Assembly: GCA_023437365.1 (NCBI GenBank)
Contig: JAEZGK010000028.1
Span: 1 to 64,000, forward strand
Direction of reading: 5' to 3'
DNA from: Bacillota bacterium
Lineage (GTDB): Bacteria > Bacillota > Clostridia > Lachnospirales > Lachnospiraceae
Length of the DNA: 64,000 nucleotides
The position numbers were made by a program, and so were the translations under genes. Below are positions 1 through 9,043 of this stretch, piece by piece. Within the stretch, counting starts at the first letter, position 1. Each line of letters opens with the position of its first letter. The notes beneath the pieces are model-generated. The model did not search any database. It was not told the DNA's origin and saw only the letters and a list, made by a program, of their open reading frames with translations.

Positions 1-107
1 GCCACTGCATATCAGTCCGTGCACATCAACTATTGAAAGCGCCGTGTACCGAACGGTACGCACGGTGCTGTGAGAGGACGGCGGTTAGTCACCGCCTCCT
101 ACTCGAT
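1..107 (+). mobile_element. Group II intron, 3' end (domains V-VI), truncated by window edge
   Basis: Bases 38-69 fold as a canonical domain V: it begins with the catalytic AGC, has a 9-bp lower stem (38-46 with 61-69), a 2-nt CG bulge at 59-60, a 4-bp upper stem (47-50 with 55-58) and a GAAC tetraloop. Bases 72-104 fold as domain VI: GAG-AGG at its base pairs with CCT-CTC, leaving A101 bulged as the expected branch point, and GGCGGT pairs with ACCGCC above. The intron would end with AT near base 107, 6 nt after the branch A. Any intron-encoded protein and the 5' half lie outside the window. The fold was made by eye; the intron class is not assigned. Confidence 0.85.
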
Positions 108-206
108 TATCAAAGTGTTTTGCAACAACCCCTATTCCTTAGCCTTCTTTTACAACAGCCCCCTTTTTCCGACTTCATCATGTGCTTATCCTCCGTAGTA
201 GTGAAA

Positions 207-1010
207 TTAGTTGTCATAAGGGATTACGGGAATTTCTTTCAGAATGAGCTCTTTCAAATGTTCGTAGTTCTTTTCTGTGTTTGCACAGAGGAATGGTATC
301 GGTCTGTTATAAACAGGATCAGCATATTCTATGGTACCGACATAGCCCCCGGCTTCCCGGATGATTATCTCTGCTGCAGCAAAATCCCAGGGAAATAAGC
401 GTATTTCAAAATACAAATCAACCCGTCCGCAGGCCAGATAGACAAGCTCCAAAGCAGCAGAACCTAATCTGCGGAAGTCATCGCATTCAGCATAAACCTT
501 TTCCATGACCTGAAAACAGGGCTTTGCATAATCCTTGTTATATAGGCTCGCAGCGGTACAAAGTAAGGAATGTGCAAAATCGCGGTTAGAAACCCTGATT
601 TCTGTTCCATTTAGAAAGGAACCTTTACCTTCTTCGGCATAAAACATTTCATTTCGATAAGGATGGTATACGACACCTAATACGGACTTATGATCTTTTA
701 CAAGTGCAACGGATATGACACTCAAGCCTATATCATGAATAAAATTTGCTGTACCGTCAATCGGATCAACAATCCACCTATATTGCATCGAGTTGCCATA
801 ATCACCGAAATCACTCTCTTCTCCAATAAAAACACTATCCTCTATCAATAAAGTCAAACGGCTTTCCAAATAATCCTGAACCGCCAAATCCGCAGTAGTC
901 ACATTATTTGATATGTTGCCCTTACTTTCCACCTTAAAATCACGATTCAGCATTAAGCAACCGGCTTCACGAACAATTTCAATCACCTTATCCAGCATAA
1001 TTTCATCCAC
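207..1010 (-). CDS. Inositol monophosphatase family protein
   Basis: This 267-residue protein belongs to the Mg-dependent inositol monophosphatase/FIG superfamily, which hydrolyses small phosphate monoesters such as inositol-1-phosphate. It shows the family metal-binding signatures in order: GEES (about residue 64), DPIDGTANF (about 82-90) and the C-terminal PWDFAAAE motif (about 207). Length is normal for the family. An AAGGAAG ribosome binding site sits only 3 nt before the first ATG, so a start at the fifth codon (998) is also possible. The gene is followed downstream by the group II intron end. The exact substrate cannot be told from sequence; other members act on adenosine 3',5'-bisphosphate or histidinol phosphate. 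Confidence 0.9.
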   Translation of the reverse strand: MDEIMLDKVIEIVREAGCLMLNRDFKVESKGNISNNVTTADLAVQDYLESRLTLLIEDSVFIGEESDFGDYGNSMQYRWIVDPIDGTANFIHDIGLSVISVALVKDHKSVLGVVYHPYRNEMFYAEEGKGSFLNGTEIRVSNRDFAHSLLCTAASLYNKDYAKPCFQVMEKVYAECDDFRRLGSAALELVYLACGRVDLYFEIRLFPWDFAAAEIIIREAGGYVGTIEYADPVYNRPIPFLCANTEKNYEHLKELILKEIPVIPYDN

Positions 1011-1261
1011 TTCCTTATCCGAGTATTATTGGCATACTATATTCACTAAGTCATTCTACCATATACAGGCAATTTGTGAAATATCATTGTAGGAATTAGG
1101 CGAAGAGGTTCGCAATATAAGGATTCATAGTGATATATTGAGATCCGCATTCAGTATTATACCGGAGCCGGCTGAGTTATCCGATGAATCGGTTTTACTA
1201 CTATCGTATGCTATTCCAGTATTAGCTACAAGAATTCCTCCTACATTAACTTAATAGTCAT

Positions 1262-3001
1262 TTAAAGTAACCTTATTAATTCCTCCAGCTCTTCCGTTAG
1301 CTCCCTCGCGAGAGTAAAATCGGAGTCCTTTAAGGCAATCGCAATTCTTGTCTCCACTGACTTTTTCTTTTGCTCGATTTCCAGATAGTCCTTTCCGAAA
1401 TGGTTCTCATAAATCATCTTTCTGAATTTGCGGATACTCATTTTTCTGACTGTTTTATCCTCTATGATTAAGACATAATCCATACAGTTTGCGATGGTAT
1501 AGAAATCATGAGATATCATAAATACCGCACCGTTATATTCACTGATGGCCTTTTCCAGTGCTAACTGTGAATAGGTATCCAGGTGACTGGTCGGTTCATC
1601 GAGTAGTAACAGATTCGCATTCACAAAAGCAATTTTGGCTATCTGAAGAAGGTTTTTCTCACCACCGGACAGAGAACCAATCCTTTGGGGAAGGTATTCC
1701 TCCCCAAAACCATACTTTAACAGATGTTCTGCAACCTCTGGATTTGTAGAGAACCCTGCATCCAGAAATTCTCGCAGTACTGTATTTGATTCCTTCAGTA
1801 TTTCGCTGTTATTCTGCGATAAATAAGCAACCTTTACAGCATCTGCAATCTGAATAGCGGTATGATTATTTTCATAGATATCTCGAAGCAGGGTGGTTTT
1901 TCCGGTGCCGTTTGGACCAAGGAAGGCGACCTTATCATGCGATTTGATCTCGAAGCTGACCTCCTCCAGCAGAGTATCATCAAAAGCGACACTATAATGA
2001 TTAACAGTTAATATAGTAGTGTCCTCAAGCTCAGGATCAGAAGTCAACCGAATGTCCGGCTGCTTGATATCTACAAAGGGTGCCTTTATTCGGCGAGCTT
2101 CCAAGCGCTCCTTGATTTTAATTCTGGCCTTCAGAGCTTTACCTCTGGAAGCCTCTGTAAAGACAACGGAGTCAGCTCTTAGCTTATGAATTAGCTGTTC
2201 GTTTCTCTCAAGCTCCAGGGTGTCTGCGATCGAAAGCTCCTGTAATTCAATTTTCTTGAGAAGCAAGGAGAAATTATAATCAATATATTTCCCGTTGAAT
2301 TCCTGAAGCTCCATATTCTCAAGCTGCAGTATTTTATTGAAGCAATGATTTAGAAGATAGCGATTATGCGTAATCACCAGCAGGGTACCCTTATGTGAGT
2401 TAATTAGGTTTTTTAGAGAGTTCAGATTCTCAAAATCCAGAAAGACATCAGGCTCATCCATCAGCAATAAGTCAGGACTATGCAGCATTTCCTTAATTAC
2501 CTGAAGGATTTTGAATTCACCGCCACTAAGCTTGGATACCAAAAGCTTTTCGTGCTTACCCAGGTTCGCCAGATTCAGTTTTCTCTTAATGTTTTGTTCA
2601 AAATCATCACCGCCGATTGCATCATAGGCATCTAAAATGATCTGATAGCGTTCCAGTAAGGCCTCCATATCAGTAGAGGTCTCCATCTCAATATAAATTG
2701 AAGCCAATTCACTTTGAAGCATCATAAAATCACTGGCGATATAGTCAAAAACCGTCATATCTTTTGCCTCTTCTAGCCTGGAGAACTGACTTACATATCC
2801 AATCCTACAGTCGGGAGCTAGCTCTATCACTCCGTCATACAGGTTTCGTTCCGGATACTTAAGGAGCTCCAGCAGAGTACTTTTGCCGCTGCCGCTTGCT
2901 CCTATAAAAGCGCAATGCTGTCCATCCTCAAGGGTAAAGGAAATATCATGAAACAGCTCCTTCTGCGGAAAGGAAAAGGATAAATGATCAACTTTTATCA
3001 T
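1262..3001 (-). CDS. ABC-F family ATPase
   Basis: A soluble protein of 579 residues with two ABC ATPase domains and no membrane segments, the layout of ABC-F translation factors that bind the ribosome. Domain 1 has Walker A GASGSGKS (34-41), an LSGGE signature and LLLMDEPDVFLD; domain 2 has Walker A GPNGTGKT (about 359), LSGGE (about 442) and LLLLDEPTSHLD. A charged helical linker joins them and the C-terminus is a short coiled coil. In domain 1 the usual DEPTNHLD reads DEPDVFLD, so that site is atypical. It starts 42 bp after pepT on the same strand and may be cotranscribed. It could be a housekeeping translation factor or an antibiotic-protection protein; sequence alone does not decide. Confidence 0.88.
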   Translation of the reverse strand: MIKVDHLSFSFPQKELFHDISFTLEDGQHCAFIGASGSGKSTLLELLKYPERNLYDGVIELAPDCRIGYVSQFSRLEEAKDMTVFDYIASDFMMLQSELASIYIEMETSTDMEALLERYQIILDAYDAIGGDDFEQNIKRKLNLANLGKHEKLLVSKLSGGEFKILQVIKEMLHSPDLLLMDEPDVFLDFENLNSLKNLINSHKGTLLVITHNRYLLNHCFNKILQLENMELQEFNGKYIDYNFSLLLKKIELQELSIADTLELERNEQLIHKLRADSVVFTEASRGKALKARIKIKERLEARRIKAPFVDIKQPDIRLTSDPELEDTTILTVNHYSVAFDDTLLEEVSFEIKSHDKVAFLGPNGTGKTTLLRDIYENNHTAIQIADAVKVAYLSQNNSEILKESNTVLREFLDAGFSTNPEVAEHLLKYGFGEEYLPQRIGSLSGGEKNLLQIAKIAFVNANLLLLDEPTSHLDTYSQLALEKAISEYNGAVFMISHDFYTIANCMDYVLIIEDKTVRKMSIRKFRKMIYENHFGKDYLEIEQKKKSVETRIAIALKDSDFTLARELTEELEELIRLL

Positions 3002-3043
3002 AGGGTGACCTTTCTTTGTCTATTAAAATAAATATATTCTTGG

Positions 3044-4291
3044 CTACTTTATGATAGATAGATCCTTATCTCCGGTATACTTTTCAACCAGCTTAAGCAG
3101 TAGTTCAACACACTGATCCATAGCTTGAATACAGGCAAATTCCGTCTTTCCGTGATGATTATGGCTGCCGGTTCCGAGATTGGGACAAGGAAGACCCATA
3201 AAGGATAGTCTCGAACCGTCGGTGCCTCCACGAACAGGCTTGCTCAGCGGTGTTCCACCCATTTCCCGGATTGCCTCATAAGCGGAATCAATTAAGTGCC
3301 AGTGGGGTTTGATCTGGTCGGCCATATTGTAATAGGTATCCTTGATCTCTAATCGAACGGTATCCGGGCCATACTTCTCATTTAATTTGGCAGCAGCAGC
3401 CTGCATTACAGTCTTCTTCTCCTTTAGCTTATTCAGATCATGATCACGCAGGATGTAATGCATTTTTGCATTATCTACGATACCCTCCAGGCGGTCCAGA
3501 TGATAAAAGCCTTCATAATGCTCCGTAAATTCCGGACGTTCCCTCTCAGGTAAGAGGGCATGGTATTCCATGGCCAGCAGAGAAGCATTCACAAGCTTGT
3601 CCTTGGCATCTCCGGTATGGATGCTGACCCCTTGAAGGAATACATCTGCGGCAGCAGCATTGAAGGTTTCGTACTCAACCTCGTTATAAGCAGCTCCATC
3701 CACGGTATAAGCAAAATCCGCACCGAAGCGCTTCACATCGAAGAGATCGGCGCCTTTGCCTATCTCCTCATCCGGAGTAAACCCGATCTTTATCGTACCA
3801 TGCTTTATCTCCGGATGTTGGTGTAAGGTCTCCGCCATAGTAAGAATTTCGGCAATACCGGCTTTATCATCAGCACCGAGTAAGGTGTTGCCGTCGGTTA
3901 CTAATAAATCCTTCCCGATATAATTCCTCATAAAATCAAATTCTGCCGGGTTAAGCTTCGCATTTTTCTCTGCATTCAGAATAATTTCTGATCCATCATA
4001 GTTCTCAATTATCTTCGTCTTAATATCGGAAAACGGTACGTGGTTTACGACATCCATATGTGCAATAAATCCAATCACGGACCCGGACCAGTTCTCTATA
4101 TTTGCTTCAATCGTACCGAATATATAACCGTTCTCATCCATAGCAGCATCTGCGATGCCAAGGCCTTTCATTTCTTCAACCAAGGAATTTCCAAAGACCA
4201 GCTGCTCCTGAGTGCTGGGATGGGTTGTACTCATTTCATCCGAGGCAGTTTCGTATTTAGTATATTTAATCAATCGTTCATAAGCTCTCAT
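3044..4291 (-). CDS. pepT: Peptidase T (tripeptide aminopeptidase)
   Basis: A cytosolic zinc exopeptidase of the M20B family that removes the N-terminal residue from tripeptides. The 415-residue length fits PepT. The metal site is visible: GFIAHMDVV (H78, with D80), LLGADDKAGIAEIL (bridging Asp 141), FTPDEEIGKGAD (Glu 175-176) and a C-terminal RGGTDGSRLSFMGLPCPNLGTGSHNHHGKTEF block typical of the family only in its first and last parts. A perfect AAGGAGG ribosome binding site lies 6 nt before the ATG. The ABC-F gene follows in the same direction 42 bp later. Confidence 0.95.
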   Translation of the reverse strand: MRAYERLIKYTKYETASDEMSTTHPSTQEQLVFGNSLVEEMKGLGIADAAMDENGYIFGTIEANIENWSGSVIGFIAHMDVVNHVPFSDIKTKIIENYDGSEIILNAEKNAKLNPAEFDFMRNYIGKDLLVTDGNTLLGADDKAGIAEILTMAETLHQHPEIKHGTIKIGFTPDEEIGKGADLFDVKRFGADFAYTVDGAAYNEVEYETFNAAAADVFLQGVSIHTGDAKDKLVNASLLAMEYHALLPERERPEFTEHYEGFYHLDRLEGIVDNAKMHYILRDHDLNKLKEKKTVMQAAAAKLNEKYGPDTVRLEIKDTYYNMADQIKPHWHLIDSAYEAIREMGGTPLSKPVRGGTDGSRLSFMGLPCPNLGTGSHNHHGKTEFACIQAMDQCVELLLKLVEKYTGDKDLSIIK

Positions 4292-4435
4292 TATTTGACC
4301 TCCTTATAATCACTATCCTCTATTATTTCACAAATGGAAGATAAAATCTAGACCTATTAAAACTTGAGTTTCCGTAGTTTGGTCCACAGTACCCTTACTC
4401 GTTACTATTCAAGGTGTTTTGCATCAGCCCCTTAC

Positions 4436-5752
4436 TCATTCAACGGCGGACGATACGGATCTGTTTCCTACCCGTATCCTTATAACAAAGGTGGCGCCGC
4501 CTCCTTCGGTATCTCGTAGGAGGATTTTACCTCCGTGACGTTGTACTATTTCTTTTGCAATACATAGTCCCAGTCCAAAATGCTTCTTGTCATTTCTGGA
4601 TTTATTTGCCCGGTAAAAGCGGTCAAATATTAGCTTTTTATCTGCATCAGAGATACCAATCCCCTGATCCTCAACTTCTATATTTAGGTAGGAGCCTAAA
4701 ACAAATCCATGCAGGGTTACTTTTTTACCGGGTGGAGTGTAGGATAATGCATTGTCCAATAGTATAGCCAGTATTTGCTTTAAGCGGTCCTTATCCCCAT
4801 AGATCATAGGTAACTCCTCTTCTTGCAGGTTAAGAACCAGAGTTAGATCGTTCTGTCTGAATAAAGGGAGGAATGCTTCGTAGGTTTCAACCAATAGGGT
4901 ATCAATTTCTATGGGATCTTTATTAATCGGCCAGGTCTTTGCATCCATACAAGCCAGTAGAAGCATATCATCGATTAAGCGCGCCATTCGTTTACATTCT
5001 GTATCAATTCCCTTATGAAAAATTTGATCTTCAGGTGTGGTAGTAGAGATGACCGCGTTATTTGCCATAATTACAGACAGAGGAGAACGTAATTCATGGG
5101 AGGCCGCAGCAATAAATGTGGTCTGCCTGCGATGGCTTTCTTCTATAGGTTTCAACACTTTTGACACAAAAGATAGACTTACCAGAAATAAAGCAATCAT
5201 TCCGGCTAAGCCCAGGAGGGAATATAGTATTCTCTGCATAATAATGAATGAGTTATAATTCGGGAAATATTGAAGCAATAAAAGACTTCTCCAGCCGGTA
5301 GCTGTCGGTAGGATTACGGCAAAACCATAATAAGTGTCGCCCTTCTCTCCTTTGAACTTATGAATACTACTTTTAATCTCATTGACGAAAATTGGATTAT
5401 TTCTTATATCAATTCCTTCCCCCAAAGCAAGGGTTATTAGCTTCTTCATTAACAGCTCGCGGTCTGTAGGCGACTGTATAACGCCCTTGAAGAAGATAGG
5501 TCTGCCATTATCTTCAATCTGTATTAATAGATTGTATTCTGATTCTAGCTGGGAAAGCCAGCTATGTTTCACGGTATTATCTATTTGAAGCTTATTAATG
5601 ATTGTGCTCCCATGATTCATGAAGGCTTCTAACCGCTTTTCTTCCAGTTCTTTCTCTGTGGTTTTTATAATAATAATCATGACTATGATAAGAATCAATC
5701 CGGTTGATATAGTATATAGCATAATTAACTTATTTCGTAAGGCTCTATACAT
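4436..5752 (-). CDS. Sensor histidine kinase
   Basis: A membrane histidine kinase of 438 residues from the chosen start. One transmembrane helix is near residues 8-28, an extracytoplasmic sensing region of about 130 residues follows, and a second helix is near 175-195. The HisKA box SHELRSPLS places the phosphorylated histidine near residue 218; the ATPase domain has the N box DNALSYTP, DQGIGI and GLGLCIAKEIV. No clear HAMP domain is seen. The ATG at 5752 is preferred over an upstream frame extension because GGAG precedes it by 6 nt. It lies 93 bp downstream of its response regulator, with a 40-bp leader nearly identical to that of the regulator gene. It probably controls the divergent transporter cluster. 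Confidence 0.92.
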   Translation of the reverse strand: MYRALRNKLIMLYTISTGLILIIVMIIIIKTTEKELEEKRLEAFMNHGSTIINKLQIDNTVKHSWLSQLESEYNLLIQIEDNGRPIFFKGVIQSPTDRELLMKKLITLALGEGIDIRNNPIFVNEIKSSIHKFKGEKGDTYYGFAVILPTATGWRSLLLLQYFPNYNSFIIMQRILYSLLGLAGMIALFLVSLSFVSKVLKPIEESHRRQTTFIAAASHELRSPLSVIMANNAVISTTTPEDQIFHKGIDTECKRMARLIDDMLLLACMDAKTWPINKDPIEIDTLLVETYEAFLPLFRQNDLTLVLNLQEEELPMIYGDKDRLKQILAILLDNALSYTPPGKKVTLHGFVLGSYLNIEVEDQGIGISDADKKLIFDRFYRANKSRNDKKHFGLGLCIAKEIVQRHGGKILLRDTEGGGATFVIRIRVGNRSVSSAVE

Positions 5753-5754
5753 AG

Positions 5755-5794
5755 TAATCTCCATTCTTACAAATACCTGTAAATTTGGGCGTAA
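5755..5794 (-). repeat. 40-bp leader repeat before the histidine kinase gene
   Basis: These 40 bases match 6527-6566 at 37 of 40 positions. Each copy sits immediately before the start codon of one gene of the two-component pair and contains its GGAG ribosome binding site. The ends of each copy carry short complementary TTACG/CGTAA-like bases. Confidence 0.8.
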
Positions 5795-5845
5795 GCACAA
5801 ATTTACTGTGTGAAAAATCTTGATTTTTCACACTAACCCCCTATG

Positions 5846-6523
5846 CTACGATAGTTCAACAAGCTGATAGCCCACAGAATGGATTGTCTTTATTTGTGCT
5901 CTACAGTTCGCTGCTTTCAAACGACGGCGTCCCAAATAGATATAATTATCTAAGTTACCATCCTCGACAAAGTTATCAAGCCCCCATACTCTTTCAAGGA
6001 TTAGGTCTCTTTTTAGAATTTGGCCCTTATTCTTTATCAGGAATTCTAAAAGCTTTGTTTCCTTGCTTGATAAGGTTATGGTTTTAAATTCGGTGGTTAG
6101 AGTATGTAAATCAATATTCAGTGTAAAGTTAGAACAATGTAGAATATGGGCATTACTTAATTCTCTGGGGCGCCTGACTAATGCACGGATTCTTGCCAGA
6201 AGTTCTCCTATATCAAAGGGTTTTACCAGGTAATCATCAGCACCGGCATCTAATCCGTCGATTCTATCGCTAATACCACTCATAGCTGTTACCAATATAA
6301 CCGGAGTTGTTATATTCTTTTTACGAAGAAGCTGCAAGAGCGACAAGCCATCCAACATAGGAAGCATTCGATCCAATATAATAATATCATAAGATGCGGA
6401 GGTGGCATAATAAATTGCTTCATCCCCACACATACTGATATCTACATCAAATCCTTCTTTTTTAAGAGCCAGACTAAGCGCAGCACACAGATCCTTATCA
6501 TCCTCAACCAGTAAAAGCTTCAT
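5846..6523 (-). CDS. OmpR/PhoB-family response regulator
   Basis: A 225-residue transcription regulator with an N-terminal receiver and a C-terminal winged helix. Acidic pocket residues are E7, D8 and D9; the phosphoacceptor is D51 in IIILDRMLP; the conserved lysine is in DDYLVKPFD near residue 101. The DNA-binding half shows the usual LSSKETKLLEFL and GYQLV blocks. It is the first gene of a regulator-kinase pair on the minus strand and is divergent from the solute-binding protein gene, which suggests that it regulates that cluster. A GGAG ribosome binding site is within the 40-bp leader repeat. Confidence 0.95.
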   Translation of the reverse strand: MKLLLVEDDKDLCAALSLALKKEGFDVDISMCGDEAIYYATSASYDIIILDRMLPMLDGLSLLQLLRKKNITTPVILVTAMSGISDRIDGLDAGADDYLVKPFDIGELLARIRALVRRPRELSNAHILHCSNFTLNIDLHTLTTEFKTITLSSKETKLLEFLIKNKGQILKRDLILERVWGLDNFVEDGNLDNYIYLGRRRLKAANCRAQIKTIHSVGYQLVELS

Positions 6524-6526
6524 AAT

Positions 6527-6566
6527 TAATCTCCATTCTTACGAATACCTGTTGATTTGGGCGTAA
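6527..6566 (-). repeat. 40-bp leader repeat before the response regulator gene
   Basis: This is the partner of the copy at 5755-5794 (37 of 40 bases identical). The unit was probably duplicated together with the translation start context. Confidence 0.8.
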
Positions 6567-6582
6567 TATTACTTGAATTAAT

Positions 6583-6621
6583 TCATTCTCTATAATTATA
6601 GCATAATAGCAGGTCATTCTC
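6583..6621. promoter_or_regulatory. Possible response-regulator binding direct repeats
   Basis: TCATTCTC occurs at 6583-6590 and again at 6614-6621, 31 bp apart, in the divergent region between the regulator and the solute-binding protein gene. The second copy also forms an inverted repeat (TCTCTAA at 6618, TTAGAGA at 6648). OmpR-type proteins commonly bind direct repeats. A TATAAT at 6670-6675 with no good -35 box would suit an activated promoter for the plus-strand cluster. This is inference from position. Confidence 0.35.
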
Positions 6622-6732
6622 TAATATTTCTCAAAAATTCCAGTTAGTTAGAGATTATTTAGATATTTTTATAATAAAATAATGAACAATCAAAGAGAAC
6701 AACGTAAGGCTTATGAAGAGGAGGAGTATAAC

Positions 6733-8994
6733 ATGAGGAAAGTATTCGGGGTTATCCTAGTTGCTTTAGTACTAATTATAGCAATCACCGGCTGTAGTTC
6801 TAAAGAAGATAAAGATATTAAATACAATAATAATATAGAAGCTGACAAGACTTTGGAGGGTGTATTATCAAAGGGGAGATATGTAGAAGAGAATATGACT
6901 TTTCCTGAGGGGATAACACCGAATGAATTTGTATCTCTTACAGCTTCCCCTGATGGGGAGATTGAGCTATATGCATACAATAACAACTCCTACGAAAAGT
7001 ATTTGTATATGGATGAGAAGAAATGGCGCAAGGCGGAGGCAGAAGCTTTACAGAAATTTAATGATATCAATACAAATAATTTTATAATTCAAAAGATATT
7101 TTACGGAGAGGACAAAAGGCTATATCTCCTTGGGGATACTATTACTGATTATCATAGTGTGTTATATCAATTATCTGAAGCAGGAGTGTTTGAAAAGGTT
7201 GAGTTAAAGAGATTTGAGGATAACTATAAAGAATGGGATAATATTCCCTATACACCCAAAGTATTAAAAGTATTGGAAAATGGTATGATAGCGGCTGCCT
7301 ACTCCTGGAGTGTAATTGAAATATATTCTTCGGATGGACAGTCCGTGATTGAGGAGTATAATTGTGGACAGTCCTGCATGCTGGCGGTAGAAGGGAATAC
7401 GTTATATTACGTAGATCAAAATGACAAAGAGATTCTATCCATCAATATCGAAACAAAGAAAAAGGAAACTCCAAGAGCAGTTGATATCGATATCTATGAG
7501 ACCGGAATACTAGAATTACATAATGATACCGCTTATATTTGTAATACAAGCGGGATTAATCTGAATGTTGCGGGAGTCTCTCTATGGGAGACGTTGCTTG
7601 ATGGAAGCCAGAGCAGCTTAAGCATGCCTTCCGAAAGGCTTAAGGATTTTGTTATTGCTGCAGAGGATGAGTATTATATCGTATTATCGAATATGTATAA
7701 TAATGATGTCAGCTTAAAGCATGTATTCTACGATGAAAACATCAGCTCGGCACCTCCGACAGAGCTTTCGATATTCTCTATAGAAGATAACCCAACGATT
7801 CGTCAGGCGATTATCATATTTCAAGAAAGCCATCCCGACGTTCGGATTAATTTTAGGATTGCTAATACAAATAATAATGTGAAGTATACCTATGGAATAA
7901 AGAATCCGAAGCAAAGCATTACGCTAAAGGATCAGATTAATGCTCTGAATACAGAGCTCCTGGCAGGAAGGGGAGCAGACATATTAGTGCTGGATAGTAT
8001 GCCGATAGAATCCTACATAGATCAAGGTGTTCTTGAGGATATGGAAAGTGTTTTTGCTTCTATGAAGGCTGCAGATGAGCTGCTACCCAATATAACCAAT
8101 CCTTATTATTCAGACGGGAAGATATATGCCATGCCGATACGTTTTAAGCTTCCGATCATATCAGGAGTATCAGAGGCAGTAAGTGCGGCAAATTCAATCA
8201 ATGAGCTGGCAGAATATGCTCGCAATAATAAAGAAGTACCGTTATTTGGACCAAGTAACTACAGAGCGCTGGCCGCATGGTTATTCATGACTTACTATGA
8301 TCAGATACTGAATCAGGAGAATGAAATCGACGAGGCAGCTTTGCAGAATTTTCTTGAGAATATAAATATCATCTCAGAAGCCATTCAAGCATCGGATAAT
8401 GCGCAATTGTTCACAATGGGAACAAGCAATGGGTCAGTCATTTGGTTAACCTTAAGTTATTGGTCAGGAGTTAAAGTATATGAGGAAGAATGTCAAGCTA
8501 ATATTGATGAATTAAGTAGAATGATGGATTTTGCACTACCCCTGAAAACAGTAGAAAAACTTCAAGGAGCATATAGTACAATCAATCATAGGTTTAAGCC
8601 ATATGGTCAGATCGGAATTAACAGTGCCGGAAATCATAAGGAATTAGCGAAGGAATTCATACAATTATTATTTTCCAAGGAAATCCAAGGCCTGGATTTA
8701 TGGGATGGATTTCCGGTTAACAAAGCAGCTATGGAGGAATTAATTCAGCAGGATAAGGTTGATTATTTCTCCATACCGATCGGAGAGGATACGGTTACTT
8801 CATACTATCCGGAGAAGGATGCCAGAGAGAAAATATATGAAGGTATCTGTGCCGTAGATAAGCCTATGGTGAATGATATGACCATGATGGATATGATACT
8901 GGATGAGGCAGAGCGGTATCTAAGAGGAGATATTACGGCAGAGCAAGCAGCAAGCAATGCAGTGGCAAGCATTCATCTATACCTGTCAGAATAG
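6733..8994 (+). CDS. Extracellular solute-binding lipoprotein with long N-terminal extension
   Basis: A predicted lipoprotein of 753 residues. A signal peptide ends in the lipobox ITGC (Cys 21), so it would be anchored outside the membrane. The first about 340 residues form a beta-rich region with repeated YxxD-like blades, possibly a propeller-like sensor. The C-terminal about 400 residues resemble carbohydrate-type extracellular solute-binding proteins, with the LNTELLAGRGADILVLDSMP segment near residue 420. Ordinary binding proteins of this class are about 430 residues, so the N-terminal half is extra. The start at 6733 is chosen for its GAGGAGG ribosome binding site and because it begins the signal peptide. 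Two permease genes follow directly. Confidence 0.85.
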   Translation: MRKVFGVILVALVLIIAITGCSSKEDKDIKYNNNIEADKTLEGVLSKGRYVEENMTFPEGITPNEFVSLTASPDGEIELYAYNNNSYEKYLYMDEKKWRKAEAEALQKFNDINTNNFIIQKIFYGEDKRLYLLGDTITDYHSVLYQLSEAGVFEKVELKRFEDNYKEWDNIPYTPKVLKVLENGMIAAAYSWSVIEIYSSDGQSVIEEYNCGQSCMLAVEGNTLYYVDQNDKEILSINIETKKKETPRAVDIDIYETGILELHNDTAYICNTSGINLNVAGVSLWETLLDGSQSSLSMPSERLKDFVIAAEDEYYIVLSNMYNNDVSLKHVFYDENISSAPPTELSIFSIEDNPTIRQAIIIFQESHPDVRINFRIANTNNNVKYTYGIKNPKQSITLKDQINALNTELLAGRGADILVLDSMPIESYIDQGVLEDMESVFASMKAADELLPNITNPYYSDGKIYAMPIRFKLPIISGVSEAVSAANSINELAEYARNNKEVPLFGPSNYRALAAWLFMTYYDQILNQENEIDEAALQNFLENINIISEAIQASDNAQLFTMGTSNGSVIWLTLSYWSGVKVYEEECQANIDELSRMMDFALPLKTVEKLQGAYSTINHRFKPYGQIGINSAGNHKELAKEFIQLLFSKEIQGLDLWDGFPVNKAAMEELIQQDKVDYFSIPIGEDTVTSYYPEKDAREKIYEGICAVDKPMVNDMTMMDMILDEAERYLRGDITAEQAASNAVASIHLYLSE

Positions 8995-9043
8995 TAAGGT
9001 GGTTCGGACCATTCTTAAGGATAAGAGGTGGAAGGATAGAACA

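Noticed and set aside
33..398. 121-codon plus-strand frame at the left edge
   Set aside because: It runs through the group II intron end and antisense to the phosphatase gene; no ribosome binding site and no protein-like composition.
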